From positions 1 to 59,382 of the forward strand of contig NZ_VXKK01000020.1 of assembly GCF_008693105.1 (NCBI RefSeq): a stretch of DNA of 59,382 nucleotides, read 5' to 3'. This document shows, in pieces, positions 52,116-59,382 of the stretch (the first letter of the stretch is position 1; each line of letters starts with the position of its first letter). The DNA comes from Corynebacterium flavescens (GTDB taxonomy: Bacteria; Actinomycetota; Actinomycetes; Mycobacteriales; Mycobacteriaceae). The notes beneath the pieces were generated by a model. It was not told the origin of the DNA, searched no databases, and saw only the letters and a list, made by a program, of their open reading frames with translations. The position numbers and the translations under genes are program-made.

Positions 52116-53759
52116 GTGGAATTAAAAGAAGAAAACCCCAAGAAGCAAGAATACGTCCAAGAGAAGGACTCTGGCTCTGGGGGGAGCAAAACGGGGGCCA
52201 TAGATAAGTTCCTGTCCGGGGTTGAATACCTGGGAAACAAACTTCCGCAGCCTTTCACAATATTTTTGTTCTTGTTCGTCCTCACGGGCGTTATTTCATC
52301 CATTCTTGCTTGGAATAGCGTCACCGTTGTGGTTCCCGGCACCGACGAGGAACAGGCCGTCAAGGGCCTGTTTACCGGCGAGGGCCTGACGTGGTTTACC
52401 ACCACGATGGGCGCGAACTACATCAACTTCCCGCCGCTGGTCACCGTTCTGCCCATCATGTTGGCAGTTGGTGTGGCAGAGCGCTCGGGAATGCTCTCTG
52501 CGCTCATTCGTAGGCTTTTCGGCTCCGCAAAGGGCTGGGTCCTGCCTTATGCGGTTGGCATCATCGGCGTTACCGCCTCGATCATGGCCGACGCCGCGTT
52601 CGTCATCGTCCCGCCCCTGGCGGCCATGGTGTTCAAGGCGGCTGGCCGCCACCCCGTGGCCGGGCTCATCGGTGGCTTTGCTGCCGTGGGTGCCGGATAC
52701 TCCACCGCAATGGTTCCCACCTCGCTGGATGCCTTGTTCGCCGGTATCACCGGTGCTGTCATGGAGACCCTCCCCGGTGTCCACTACAGTGACGTCAACG
52801 CGATGTCGAACTACTTCTTCAACGTTACTTCTTCCATCGTCCTCGGCATCTTGTCCGGCTTCATCATCGCCCACGTGGTTGAGCCACGCATGTGGAAGCA
52901 GAACATCCCCACTGAGGAGCATGTCGATGCAGAGGACGCCGCCGAGCGCGGCGATCGGAACGAGGATGGCGAGGAAATCACCGCCGAGCTCAAGCCCATC
53001 GAAAAGAAGGGCCTTGTCTGGACCGGTATCGCCACGATCATTGTGGCAGCCATAGTCATCGCAGCCATCCTGGTTCCAGGCTCGCCCTGGCGCAACGAGA
53101 CCGGTGGTTTCTTGCCTAAGTCTCCGCTGATGAGCTCCATCGTATTCTTGGTGTTCTTGTTCTTCCTAGTATTCGGCGTGGTCTACGGCCGAGTTGTGGG
53201 TACGGTCAAGGGCATCGGCGATGTGGTCAATATGATGATCGGCGCACTCAAGGACATGATGAGCTTCCTCATCTTGGCCTTCATCTTGGGTCAGTTCGTG
53301 GCGTTGTTTGCCTGGACCGGCATCGGTACTTTCACCGCAGTCAAGGGCGCGGCCTTCCTCGAGTCGATTGGTTTGACCGGTTTCCCGGCCATCTTTGCCT
53401 TCATCGTCCTGGCTTCGCTGCTCAACTTGCTTATCATCTCTGGTTCCTCGATGTGGACGCTCATGGCCGCGGTGTTCGTGCCCATGTTTGCTCTTCTTGG
53501 CTATGAGCCGGCCTTCGTGCAGGGCGCGTTCCGCGTAGGTGACTCTGCTACCCAGATCATCACCCCGCTTAATCCGTACATGATTGTTATGTTGGGATTC
53601 CTGCAGCGCTATGAACCAAAGGCGGGCCTTGGAACGCTGATTTCGCGGCTGATTCCTTTCGTTATTCCCTTCTTTATCGCGTGGACTCTTGTCCTGGCGG
53701 TGTGGTTCTACGCCGATCTTCCGCTCGGCCCCGGCAACGGAATTATGATTGAAGGATAA
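52116..53759 (+). CDS. abgT: AbgT-family transporter (p-aminobenzoyl-glutamate type)
   Basis: This is a 547-residue membrane protein with about eleven helices. It has the AbgT/MtrF features MADAAFVIVPPLAAMVF and SGSSMWTLMAAVFVPMF, and the substrate-site segment GDSATQIITPLNPYMIVML. The long acidic cytoplasmic loop (AEDAAERGDRNEDGEE) is unusual. The family imports p-aminobenzoyl-glutamate, a folate breakdown product, or exports antifolates. The start is GTG with a strong GGAGG four bases before it. The amidohydrolase gene follows 5 bases after the stop, so uptake and cleavage are coupled. Confidence 0.88.
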   Translation: MELKEENPKKQEYVQEKDSGSGGSKTGAIDKFLSGVEYLGNKLPQPFTIFLFLFVLTGVISSILAWNSVTVVVPGTDEEQAVKGLFTGEGLTWFTTTMGANYINFPPLVTVLPIMLAVGVAERSGMLSALIRRLFGSAKGWVLPYAVGIIGVTASIMADAAFVIVPPLAAMVFKAAGRHPVAGLIGGFAAVGAGYSTAMVPTSLDALFAGITGAVMETLPGVHYSDVNAMSNYFFNVTSSIVLGILSGFIIAHVVEPRMWKQNIPTEEHVDAEDAAERGDRNEDGEEITAELKPIEKKGLVWTGIATIIVAAIVIAAILVPGSPWRNETGGFLPKSPLMSSIVFLVFLFFLVFGVVYGRVVGTVKGIGDVVNMMIGALKDMMSFLILAFILGQFVALFAWTGIGTFTAVKGAAFLESIGLTGFPAIFAFIVLASLLNLLIISGSSMWTLMAAVFVPMFALLGYEPAFVQGAFRVGDSATQIITPLNPYMIVMLGFLQRYEPKAGLGTLISRLIPFVIPFFIAWTLVLAVWFYADLPLGPGNGIMIEG

Positions 53760-53764
53760 GAATA

Positions 53765-55141
53765 GTGAGTCAGAACAACAGTTTCGAAGCTTCAACGCCG
53801 GTTAATAAGCCTTCTACCGCGTACCTAGACGCGATGGAGCAGTCCATCTTGGCCAAGGTGGCCGCAGCGCACGAGGAGGCCGCGGTCGATGACCGTGAGT
53901 CCTATCCTGGGCAGCAGGCCTTGTGGGAGGAGGCGTCGGCAAGCGCGGATGCCAACCAGCCCCTAGCGGAGATGATCGTGCGAGACTTGCATGATCATCC
54001 TGAGACCGCTTTCGAGGAGCACCGCTCGATGGCTCTGCTCAGCGGCATCGCCTCTGAACGCGGCTTCCCCGTTGAGCGTGGCGTTTATGGGGTTCCCACC
54101 GCCTTCGAGGCCGAGTGGACAAGCCCCGGCTACGACCCGGTGGTCCACCCCACGGTCGCCATCATGGCGGAGTACGATGCTCTGCCCAACATCGGCCATG
54201 CCTGCGGGCACAACGTCATCGCGGCCGCCGGAGTGGGTGGATTCTTGGCGGCCACGCAGGCTATTTCGAGCTTGGGTGGGGTGGAAGGGCGCATCCTGAT
54301 CCAGGGCACCCCTGCTGAGGAAGGGCACTCCGGCAAGGAATACATGATTCGCGGTGGCAGCCTGAAGGGAGTGGATGCCGCTGTTATGATCCATGGCTTC
54401 GGCTACGACATCGGCTCCCAAGCCTGGGTGGGTAGGCGCAGCGTGCAGGTGACCTACCGCGGCGTCGCGGCCCATGCGAGCAGCCAGCCTTTCATGGGAC
54501 GGAACGCGCTGGACGCAGCCTCTTTGGCCTATCAGGGCATAGGGCTTATGCGCCAGCAGATGCCGCCTAGTGACCGCGTTCACGCGATTATGAACGGCGG
54601 CGACCGGCCTTCGATCATTCCCCGCGAGGCGCACATGCACATCTTTGCTAGATCCTTGGGAACGGATACCCTCATGGATCTCTCGCGCCGCGTCGACGAT
54701 ATCGTGCGAGCCGCTGCCGTCATGGCTGGGGTGGAGGTGGAGGTCGAATGGGACGAGCACCCCATGACCTTGCCTGTGCGTAATAACGAGATGATGGTCG
54801 AGCGGTGGACTAGGGCGCAGGCCCTGCGCGGAAGGACGGCCTTGCCTGCCGGAACCGTGCCCGATACCGTGGCCGCCTCCACCGACTTCGGAAACGTTTC
54901 GCACTTGGTTCCAGGAATTCATCCTATGGTCAAGGTCTCGCCTTCCGACGTCGCCTTGCATACGGAGGCCTTCGCCGAGTGGGCGCAGACCCCGGCAGCC
55001 GTGAGCGCGGCGGTCGATTCCGCGGCGGGACTCGCGCAAGTCGCTATTGACTTCCTAGCGGATCCACAATTCCGCGCCTTGGCGCAGGCGGAGTTTGACG
55101 CACAAGGTCCAGTTTCCGTGCAGGAGCTTTTGGGGGAGTAG
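53765..55141 (+). CDS. M20D amidohydrolase (AbgB-like)
   Basis: This 458-residue enzyme has the M20D metal sites AIMAEYDALPNIGHACGHN and GTPAEEGHSGK, plus a later VHAIMNGG and ASTDFGNVSH. A helical N-terminal extension of about 60 residues precedes the catalytic domain. With AbgT upstream, the natural reading is hydrolysis of imported p-aminobenzoyl-glutamate to p-aminobenzoate and glutamate. The E. coli enzyme uses two subunits (AbgA, AbgB), but only one is present here, so a homodimer or another acyl-amino-acid substrate is possible. A strong terminator follows. Confidence 0.8.
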   Translation: MSQNNSFEASTPVNKPSTAYLDAMEQSILAKVAAAHEEAAVDDRESYPGQQALWEEASASADANQPLAEMIVRDLHDHPETAFEEHRSMALLSGIASERGFPVERGVYGVPTAFEAEWTSPGYDPVVHPTVAIMAEYDALPNIGHACGHNVIAAAGVGGFLAATQAISSLGGVEGRILIQGTPAEEGHSGKEYMIRGGSLKGVDAAVMIHGFGYDIGSQAWVGRRSVQVTYRGVAAHASSQPFMGRNALDAASLAYQGIGLMRQQMPPSDRVHAIMNGGDRPSIIPREAHMHIFARSLGTDTLMDLSRRVDDIVRAAAVMAGVEVEVEWDEHPMTLPVRNNEMMVERWTRAQALRGRTALPAGTVPDTVAASTDFGNVSHLVPGIHPMVKVSPSDVALHTEAFAEWAQTPAAVSAAVDSAAGLAQVAIDFLADPQFRALAQAEFDAQGPVSVQELLGE

Positions 55142-55166
55142 AACCGAATATTTCGTCGCTCCAGAT

Positions 55167-55206
55167 ACAGGGGCGTGGTGCCGTGGGGGCACCCGCCCCT
55201 GTTTCT
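55167..55206 (+). terminator. Terminator after the abgT operon
   Basis: ACAGGGGCG (55167-55175) pairs with CGCCCCTGT (55194-55202), with an inner GGTGCC/GGCACC stem, then TTCT. Confidence 0.8.
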
Positions 55207-55261
55207 CTGCGCAGGGACAACAAGCAATTAGGACACAAGAACGTTGCATATTGTTGAGTAC

Positions 55262-55280
55262 TTAGGGTTGGTTCAGTTAA
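55262..55280 (+). promoter_or_regulatory. DtxR-like box upstream of the siderophore importer
   Basis: TTAGGGTTGGTTCAGTTAA matches TTAGGTTAGSCTAACCTAA at about 13 of 19 positions; the right half-site is weak. It lies 46 bases before the substrate-binding-protein gene. Confidence 0.45.
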
Positions 55281-55325
55281 GTTAAGTGAGTACTCGCTCA
55301 ATCTAAAACGTCTACAAAGGAAAAT

Positions 55326-56348
55326 ATGGTCCACAAGATTCGTCGTTCTCTAATTGCCTCCGTGGCGGCAGCAGCACTCCTGCTCTCCGCCTGCTCTAAC
55401 TCGGAAGGGGAAGGAACCTCATCGAGTGCTTCCTCTGCCGCCGCTGGAGATTCCACCGCCACCGCTGCAGCCGGTGAGCTGAAGATCGAAGACAACTTCG
55501 GCGAAAAGACCGTAACCCTTCCGGTCGAGCGCGCTGCAGTCACGGATAACCGCGCTTTCGAAATCCTCTCAGACTGGGATGTCAATATCGTCGCCGCTCC
55601 GAAGAAGATCATCCCCGCCTCTTTGCGTGACCGCTACGCCGACGTCGAGGTAGACTTGGGCAACCACCGCGAGCCGGATCTAGAGGCTTTGGTCGCCGCC
55701 GACCCAGATCTGGTCTGGAATGGTCAGCGCTTCGAGCAGCACCAAGAAGACATTGAGAAGCTTTTGGACGGAGTTCCCGTCCTCGATTTTGAGCCGCGCG
55801 ATGACAAGGACTTTTCCTCCGAGCTCAAGCGCCATGCCACCGCTCTCGGCGAGGTATTCGAGCACGAGGCCGACGCCGAGGCACTCATCGCCGACTTTGA
55901 TGCCGCAGTTGAGCGCGCCAAGAAAGCCTATGACCCTTCCAAGAAGGTCATGGCCGTCAACACCTCCGGCGGAGAAATCGGCTACATCGCCCCAGGCATT
56001 GGCCGTACCTACGGTCCGCTCTTCGATCTCATTGGGATGACCCCTGCGCTTGAGGTTGCCAACAGCTCCGAAGACCACGAGGGCGATGACATCTCCGTCG
56101 AGGCCATCGCAGAATCCAACCCGGACTGGCTCCTCGTCATGGACCGTGACGGCGCCGTCGCCTCCGAGGAAGACGGCTACACCCCTGGCGGAGCCCTGGT
56201 GAAGAACAACGCGGCGCTGCAAAATGTCACCGCTGTCAAGGAAGGTCAGGTCTACGTCGCCCCGGCCGATACCTACACCAATGAAAGCATCATCACCTAC
56301 ACCGAGATTCTCAACGCCATGGCTGATGCCTTCGAGGCCCAGAAATAA
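55326..56348 (+). CDS. Siderophore ABC transporter substrate-binding lipoprotein
   Basis: This 340-residue protein has a lipobox LSAC (Cys23), a Ser/Ala linker and a type III periplasmic-binding fold. It shows GEKTVTLPVERAAVTDNRAFEIL, DLGNHREPDLEALVAADPDLV and ESNPDWLLVMDRD, the pattern of FatB/CeuE-like iron-siderophore receptors. It should capture ferric siderophore outside the membrane and hand it to the two permeases downstream. AAAGGAAAA precedes the ATG. The 119 bases to the next gene hold a small GTGAG/CTCAC hairpin, which may keep this protein in excess. Confidence 0.9.
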   Translation: MVHKIRRSLIASVAAAALLLSACSNSEGEGTSSSASSAAAGDSTATAAAGELKIEDNFGEKTVTLPVERAAVTDNRAFEILSDWDVNIVAAPKKIIPASLRDRYADVEVDLGNHREPDLEALVAADPDLVWNGQRFEQHQEDIEKLLDGVPVLDFEPRDDKDFSSELKRHATALGEVFEHEADAEALIADFDAAVERAKKAYDPSKKVMAVNTSGGEIGYIAPGIGRTYGPLFDLIGMTPALEVANSSEDHEGDDISVEAIAESNPDWLLVMDRDGAVASEEDGYTPGGALVKNNAALQNVTAVKEGQVYVAPADTYTNESIITYTEILNAMADAFEAQK

Positions 56349-56467
56349 GGATCCTCAGTAACATGCGTGAGACTTCAACTCACCAATTCTCTTAACCGGA
56401 AAGCACTCCTCGGGGAGCTCTCCAGTTTTGGTGTGAGTAACGCAGAAAGCGACAAAGCCTAAAAGCA

Positions 56468-57460
56468 ATGAAAGAAACGACAAGCACACCCACGCGCACA
56501 CCCACGCGGGCGCGGCTTTTTGATTGGAAGCTCCTGCTGGGAATAGCAGGGGTCATCGCGTTGATGGCAATCTCCCTTATGGTGGGGGAATATGACATCT
56601 TCGGGCACGATGATGGCGCGGAAATGTTTAATACCACCCGCGTTCCCCGCACCATCGCGTTGATGCTGGCCGGCGCGGCAATGGCGATGAGCGGCCTGGT
56701 GATGCAGCTGCTCACCCAGAACAGATTCGTCGAACCCACTACGACTGGAACCACGGAATGGGCCGGTCTAGGCCTGTTGGTTTCTCTGGTGTTCTTGCCC
56801 CAGTCGAGCATTCTGGGAAGAATGATCGTCGCGGTGATCTTCTCCTTTGTGGGCACGATGGTCTTTTTTGCTTTCTTGAGGCGCGTAAAGCTGCGTTCTT
56901 CCCTCATCGTGCCCATCATCGGAATCATGCTGGGATCTGTCGTCAGCGCCGTGTCCTCCTACTTCGCTTTAGCCACCGACATGCTTCAACAGCTGGGCAT
57001 ATGGTTCATGGGCTCTTTTACCTCCGTCTACGAGGGCCAATACGAGGTGCTGTGGGTCGTTGTGGTGGTACTCGTCGCGGTTTTCTACTTCGCTGACAAA
57101 CTCACTGTTGCGGGCCTGGGGGAGGACATTGCGACCAACGTAGGGCTCAATTACAACCGCCTCATCCTCATCGGAACTGGGTTGATTGCCGTCGCCACCG
57201 GTGTTGTCACCGTTGTTGTCGGAGCACTGCCCTTCTTGGGGCTTATCGTTCCCAACGTGGTGAGCATGTTCCGCGGCGATGACTTGCGTTCGAACCTCCC
57301 GTGGGTGTGCCTACTCGGTATTGCCACCGTAACGGTCTGTGACCTCATCGGTCGCACCATCATTGCGCCTTTTGAAATGCCCGTCTCGGTGATCCTCGGG
57401 GTCATCGGTGCCGTCGTATTCGTCTCCCTGATCGTGAGGTCGACCCGTGAACGCAAGTAG
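56468..57460 (+). CDS. Siderophore ABC transporter permease 1 (FecCD family)
   Basis: This is a 330-residue membrane protein with about nine helices. It has the FecCD motifs NTTRVPRTIALMLAGAAMAMSG near the N-terminus and GALPFLGLIVPNVVSMF, which contacts the ATPase. It forms one half of the import channel. No Shine-Dalgarno is evident before ATG 56468, but the residue pattern supports this start. It overlaps the second permease by 14 bases. The gene order (binding protein, two permeases, ATPase) matches a C. glutamicum siderophore importer that also follows ssrA. Confidence 0.9.
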   Translation: MKETTSTPTRTPTRARLFDWKLLLGIAGVIALMAISLMVGEYDIFGHDDGAEMFNTTRVPRTIALMLAGAAMAMSGLVMQLLTQNRFVEPTTTGTTEWAGLGLLVSLVFLPQSSILGRMIVAVIFSFVGTMVFFAFLRRVKLRSSLIVPIIGIMLGSVVSAVSSYFALATDMLQQLGIWFMGSFTSVYEGQYEVLWVVVVVLVAVFYFADKLTVAGLGEDIATNVGLNYNRLILIGTGLIAVATGVVTVVVGALPFLGLIVPNVVSMFRGDDLRSNLPWVCLLGIATVTVCDLIGRTIIAPFEMPVSVILGVIGAVVFVSLIVRSTRERK

Positions 57461-58457
57461 TAATGTTGGTTCCTTCCAATCGCGGAAGGCAGTGCGAAAG
57501 TACTGGGTTATCCTCGGCATCTTGTTGGCCGCTGGTGCGCTATTTGCCTTTGGACTCTTGGCCTATGGCAACCCGATGGAGTTTGGCACCCGCAAATTTT
57601 GGCTCATTGCCCAGCGCCGCGCCGATGCCGTCATTGCTATGGCCGTCGTCGCAATCTGTCAGGCCACGGCCACCGTGGCTTTTCAAACGGTGACCAATAA
57701 CCGGATTCTAACTCCGTCAATCATGGGCTTTGAGTCCCTTTATGTGGCTATCAATACCGCCACGATCTTTTTCCTCGGCGCCGCCGGGCTCAATACTGCA
57801 CGCAATCTCAACGGATTCTTGTTGCAGATGGCATTGATGATTTTGCTCTCCCTCATCCTCTACTCGTGGCTGCTGACGAGCAATCGCAATAACATGCACG
57901 CGATGCTCTTGGTCGGCGTGGTCATTGGCGGCGGGCTCGGCTCGCTGGCCACATTCATGCAGCGCATGCTCACCCCCTCGGAGTTTGACGTGCTCACAGC
58001 GCGCCTTTTCGGTTCCGTGAACAACGCCGAGTCGGAGTACTATCCCATCGCCATTCCGCTCATGTTGGTGGCCGCGTTGGGTCTGTACCTCAACTCTCGG
58101 CGCCTCAACGTGATTTCTTTGGGCCGCGATACCGCCACCAACTTGGGCGTCAATCACAAGTTCAATGCCATTTTCACCCTTGTGCTGGTATCCATACTCA
58201 TGGCCATTACCACCGCCTTGGTGGGGCCGATGACTTTCTTAGGTTTCTTGGTAGCGACCTTGGCTTATCAATTCGCCGATACTTACGACCACCGCTACCT
58301 CTTTCCCATGGCGGTAGCTACGGCTTTTGCTGTATTGACCGCAGCATACTTCCTCATGCAACACGTCTTCTACGCCCAAGGTGTGGTCTCCATCATCATT
58401 GAGCTCGTGGGCGGCTCAGTATTCCTGTTCGTAATCTTGAGAAAGGGACGCCTGTGA
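57447..58457 (+). CDS. Siderophore ABC transporter permease 2 (FecCD family)
   Basis: This is a 336-residue permease with nine or ten helices. The motif GPMTFLGFLVATLAYQF corresponds to the ATPase-contact loop, and RADAVIAMAVVAICQATATV to the N-terminal FecCD motif in degenerate form. It pairs with permease 1. The GTG start lies inside the end of the first permease gene, and its stop overlaps the ATPase start by 4 bases (GTGA), so all three are translationally coupled. Confidence 0.88.
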   Translation: MNASSNVGSFQSRKAVRKYWVILGILLAAGALFAFGLLAYGNPMEFGTRKFWLIAQRRADAVIAMAVVAICQATATVAFQTVTNNRILTPSIMGFESLYVAINTATIFFLGAAGLNTARNLNGFLLQMALMILLSLILYSWLLTSNRNNMHAMLLVGVVIGGGLGSLATFMQRMLTPSEFDVLTARLFGSVNNAESEYYPIAIPLMLVAALGLYLNSRRLNVISLGRDTATNLGVNHKFNAIFTLVLVSILMAITTALVGPMTFLGFLVATLAYQFADTYDHRYLFPMAVATAFAVLTAAYFLMQHVFYAQGVVSIIIELVGGSVFLFVILRKGRL

Positions 58458-59209
58458 TCAAGCTATCCGAAGTCCGCAAGCAGTATTCTAGTGAGACTGA
58501 CATTGGGCCGGTAAGCCTAGAGATTCCCGCTGGCGGCATCACCGCACTTATCGGTCCCAACGGTGCCGGAAAATCGACGCTTTTGACCATGGTTGGTCGC
58601 CTCCTAGCCATGGACAGTGGCACGATCGAGGTCGGGGGCAGTGACGTCACGACGACCAAGTCGAAGGAATTGGCCCGCGTGCTCTCCATCCTGCGACAGG
58701 AAAACCACTTCATTACCAAGCTAACGGTGCGTCAACTCGTAGGTTTTGGGCGCTTCCCCTACTCGCAGGGCCGGCTAAGTGAGGCCGACGAGGAGATAGT
58801 GTCCAAGTACATCAACTTCCTGCACCTTGATCAGCTCGAAAACCGGTACCTCGACGAGCTCTCAGGGGGACAGCGCCAGCGCGCCTATGTAGCTATGGTG
58901 CTGTGCCAGGAGACTGACTACGTGCTTCTCGACGAACCACTAAACAACCTGGACATCGCCCACTCGGTGGAGATGATGAAGCACTTGCAGCGTGCCGCAC
59001 GCGAGTTCGGGCGCACCATCATCGTGGTTTTGCACGACATCAACTTTGCTGCGAGATACGCGGATTATGTCTGCGCAGTAAAAGATGGTTCCATCGTTGC
59101 CTTCGGCGGGGTAGAGGAGATCATGCGCGATGAGGTGCTCACTCCCATCTTCAATACGCCCATCACTGTCATTGAGGGGCCGGATGGGCCATTGGCCTGC
59201 TATCACTAG
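58454..59209 (+). CDS. Siderophore ABC transporter ATP-binding protein
   Basis: This 251-residue ATPase has Walker A GPNGAGKS (about 35-42), the Q-loop ILRQENHF, signature LSGGQRQR, Walker B YVLLDEPLNNLD and H-loop VLHDIN. These are typical of FecE/CeuD-type iron uptake ATPases. It energises uptake through the two permeases. The start is GTG, overlapping the previous stop. It is the last gene of the operon. Confidence 0.92.
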   Translation: MIKLSEVRKQYSSETDIGPVSLEIPAGGITALIGPNGAGKSTLLTMVGRLLAMDSGTIEVGGSDVTTTKSKELARVLSILRQENHFITKLTVRQLVGFGRFPYSQGRLSEADEEIVSKYINFLHLDQLENRYLDELSGGQRQRAYVAMVLCQETDYVLLDEPLNNLDIAHSVEMMKHLQRAAREFGRTIIVVLHDINFAARYADYVCAVKDGSIVAFGGVEEIMRDEVLTPIFNTPITVIEGPDGPLACYH

Positions 59210-59382
59210 GTTTGGCACCTGACTGCAGACCCTTGGCATACACAAGAGCGCTTTATGTGGTTTGTGCTGGGGATTTGTGGGTTGTTGGTGGCGCGTGTAA
59301 CTTTATCGAAGTCGCCACGAGGTAGCCGGGAGGTTACGGGCTGGAGTTATTCGGGTTTGTTGCTTGTTTGACTTTGGTTGGT
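59210..59382. other. Window end without a recognisable feature
   Basis: No gene, RNA or clear hairpin is visible in these 173 bases. A T/G-rich stretch closes the window. Confidence 0.5.

Overview
This window is a high-GC actinobacterial chromosome segment, almost certainly from the genus Corynebacterium. The evidence is the order of its core genes: whiB1, the rhlE region, adnA-adnB, a K+ channel, nudC, uvrD2, and later hisN, prfB, ftsEX, smpB and ssrA. This order matches what I remember of Corynebacterium glutamicum and, for the first part, the M. tuberculosis Rv3219-Rv3193c block. The tmRNA tag ends in QRDYALAA, as in other corynebacteria. Many genes lack a leader and start 6-9 bases after a TAnnnT box. 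The species cannot be fixed from this sequence alone.

Layout. 1-4460: the tail of a truncated gene, the tiny ribosomal protein bL37, whiB1 with a long upstream region, a membrane protein, an anchored beta-propeller-like protein and the RNA helicase RhlE. 4500-16524: a tightly packed plus-strand run containing a DUF3152 zincin, a TIGR02569-like protein, the AdnAB helicase-nuclease, a potassium channel, NudC and UvrD2. Start and stop codons overlap or abut through most of it. 16500-25000: a protein related to RiPP cyclodehydratase partners, a YgjP-like metalloprotease, a DUF2342 protein, a secreted PDZ-Lon protease, a lipoprotein, a PPA1309 protein and a large UPF0182 membrane protein, followed by the initiator tRNA at 25139-25215.

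25300-42200 is more variable and mostly concerns envelope, transport and nutrients. It holds an S51 peptidase, a frameshifted secreted protein, a DASS carboxylate transporter, an ornithine cyclodeaminase-like enzyme, a convergent pair of secreted phosphatases (PhoD and PAP2), a BCCT osmolyte transporter, a pirin, the feoABC ferrous-iron operon behind a DtxR-like box, a degenerate Nudix protein, a secreted trypsin-like protease and a glutamine amidotransferase. A perfect three-copy 23-bp tandem repeat ending in a 28-bp palindrome separates the amidotransferase from hisN.

42200-47730 is core again: hisN, an IMPase paralogue, prfB, ftsE-ftsX, smpB and ssrA, which cover histidine synthesis, translation termination, division and ribosome rescue. 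47800-50500 is a small accessory patch just after ssrA: a TetR-YqeB-like pair, a broken hypothetical gene and a MarR regulator with a His/Gly-rich tail and three operator-like palindromes. The window ends with an M20 peptidase divergent from an abgT-amidohydrolase pair (probable p-aminobenzoyl-glutamate use) and a complete siderophore ABC importer with a second, weaker DtxR-like box.

No CRISPR array, prophage, insertion sequence or obvious new defence system was found. The most unusual points are the lost Walker A lysine in AdnA, the replacement of a catalytic arginine in the PAP2 phosphatase, the triplicated repeat at the hisN border, the 13-codon tmRNA tag, the MarR operator array and the orphan cyclodehydratase-like protein.
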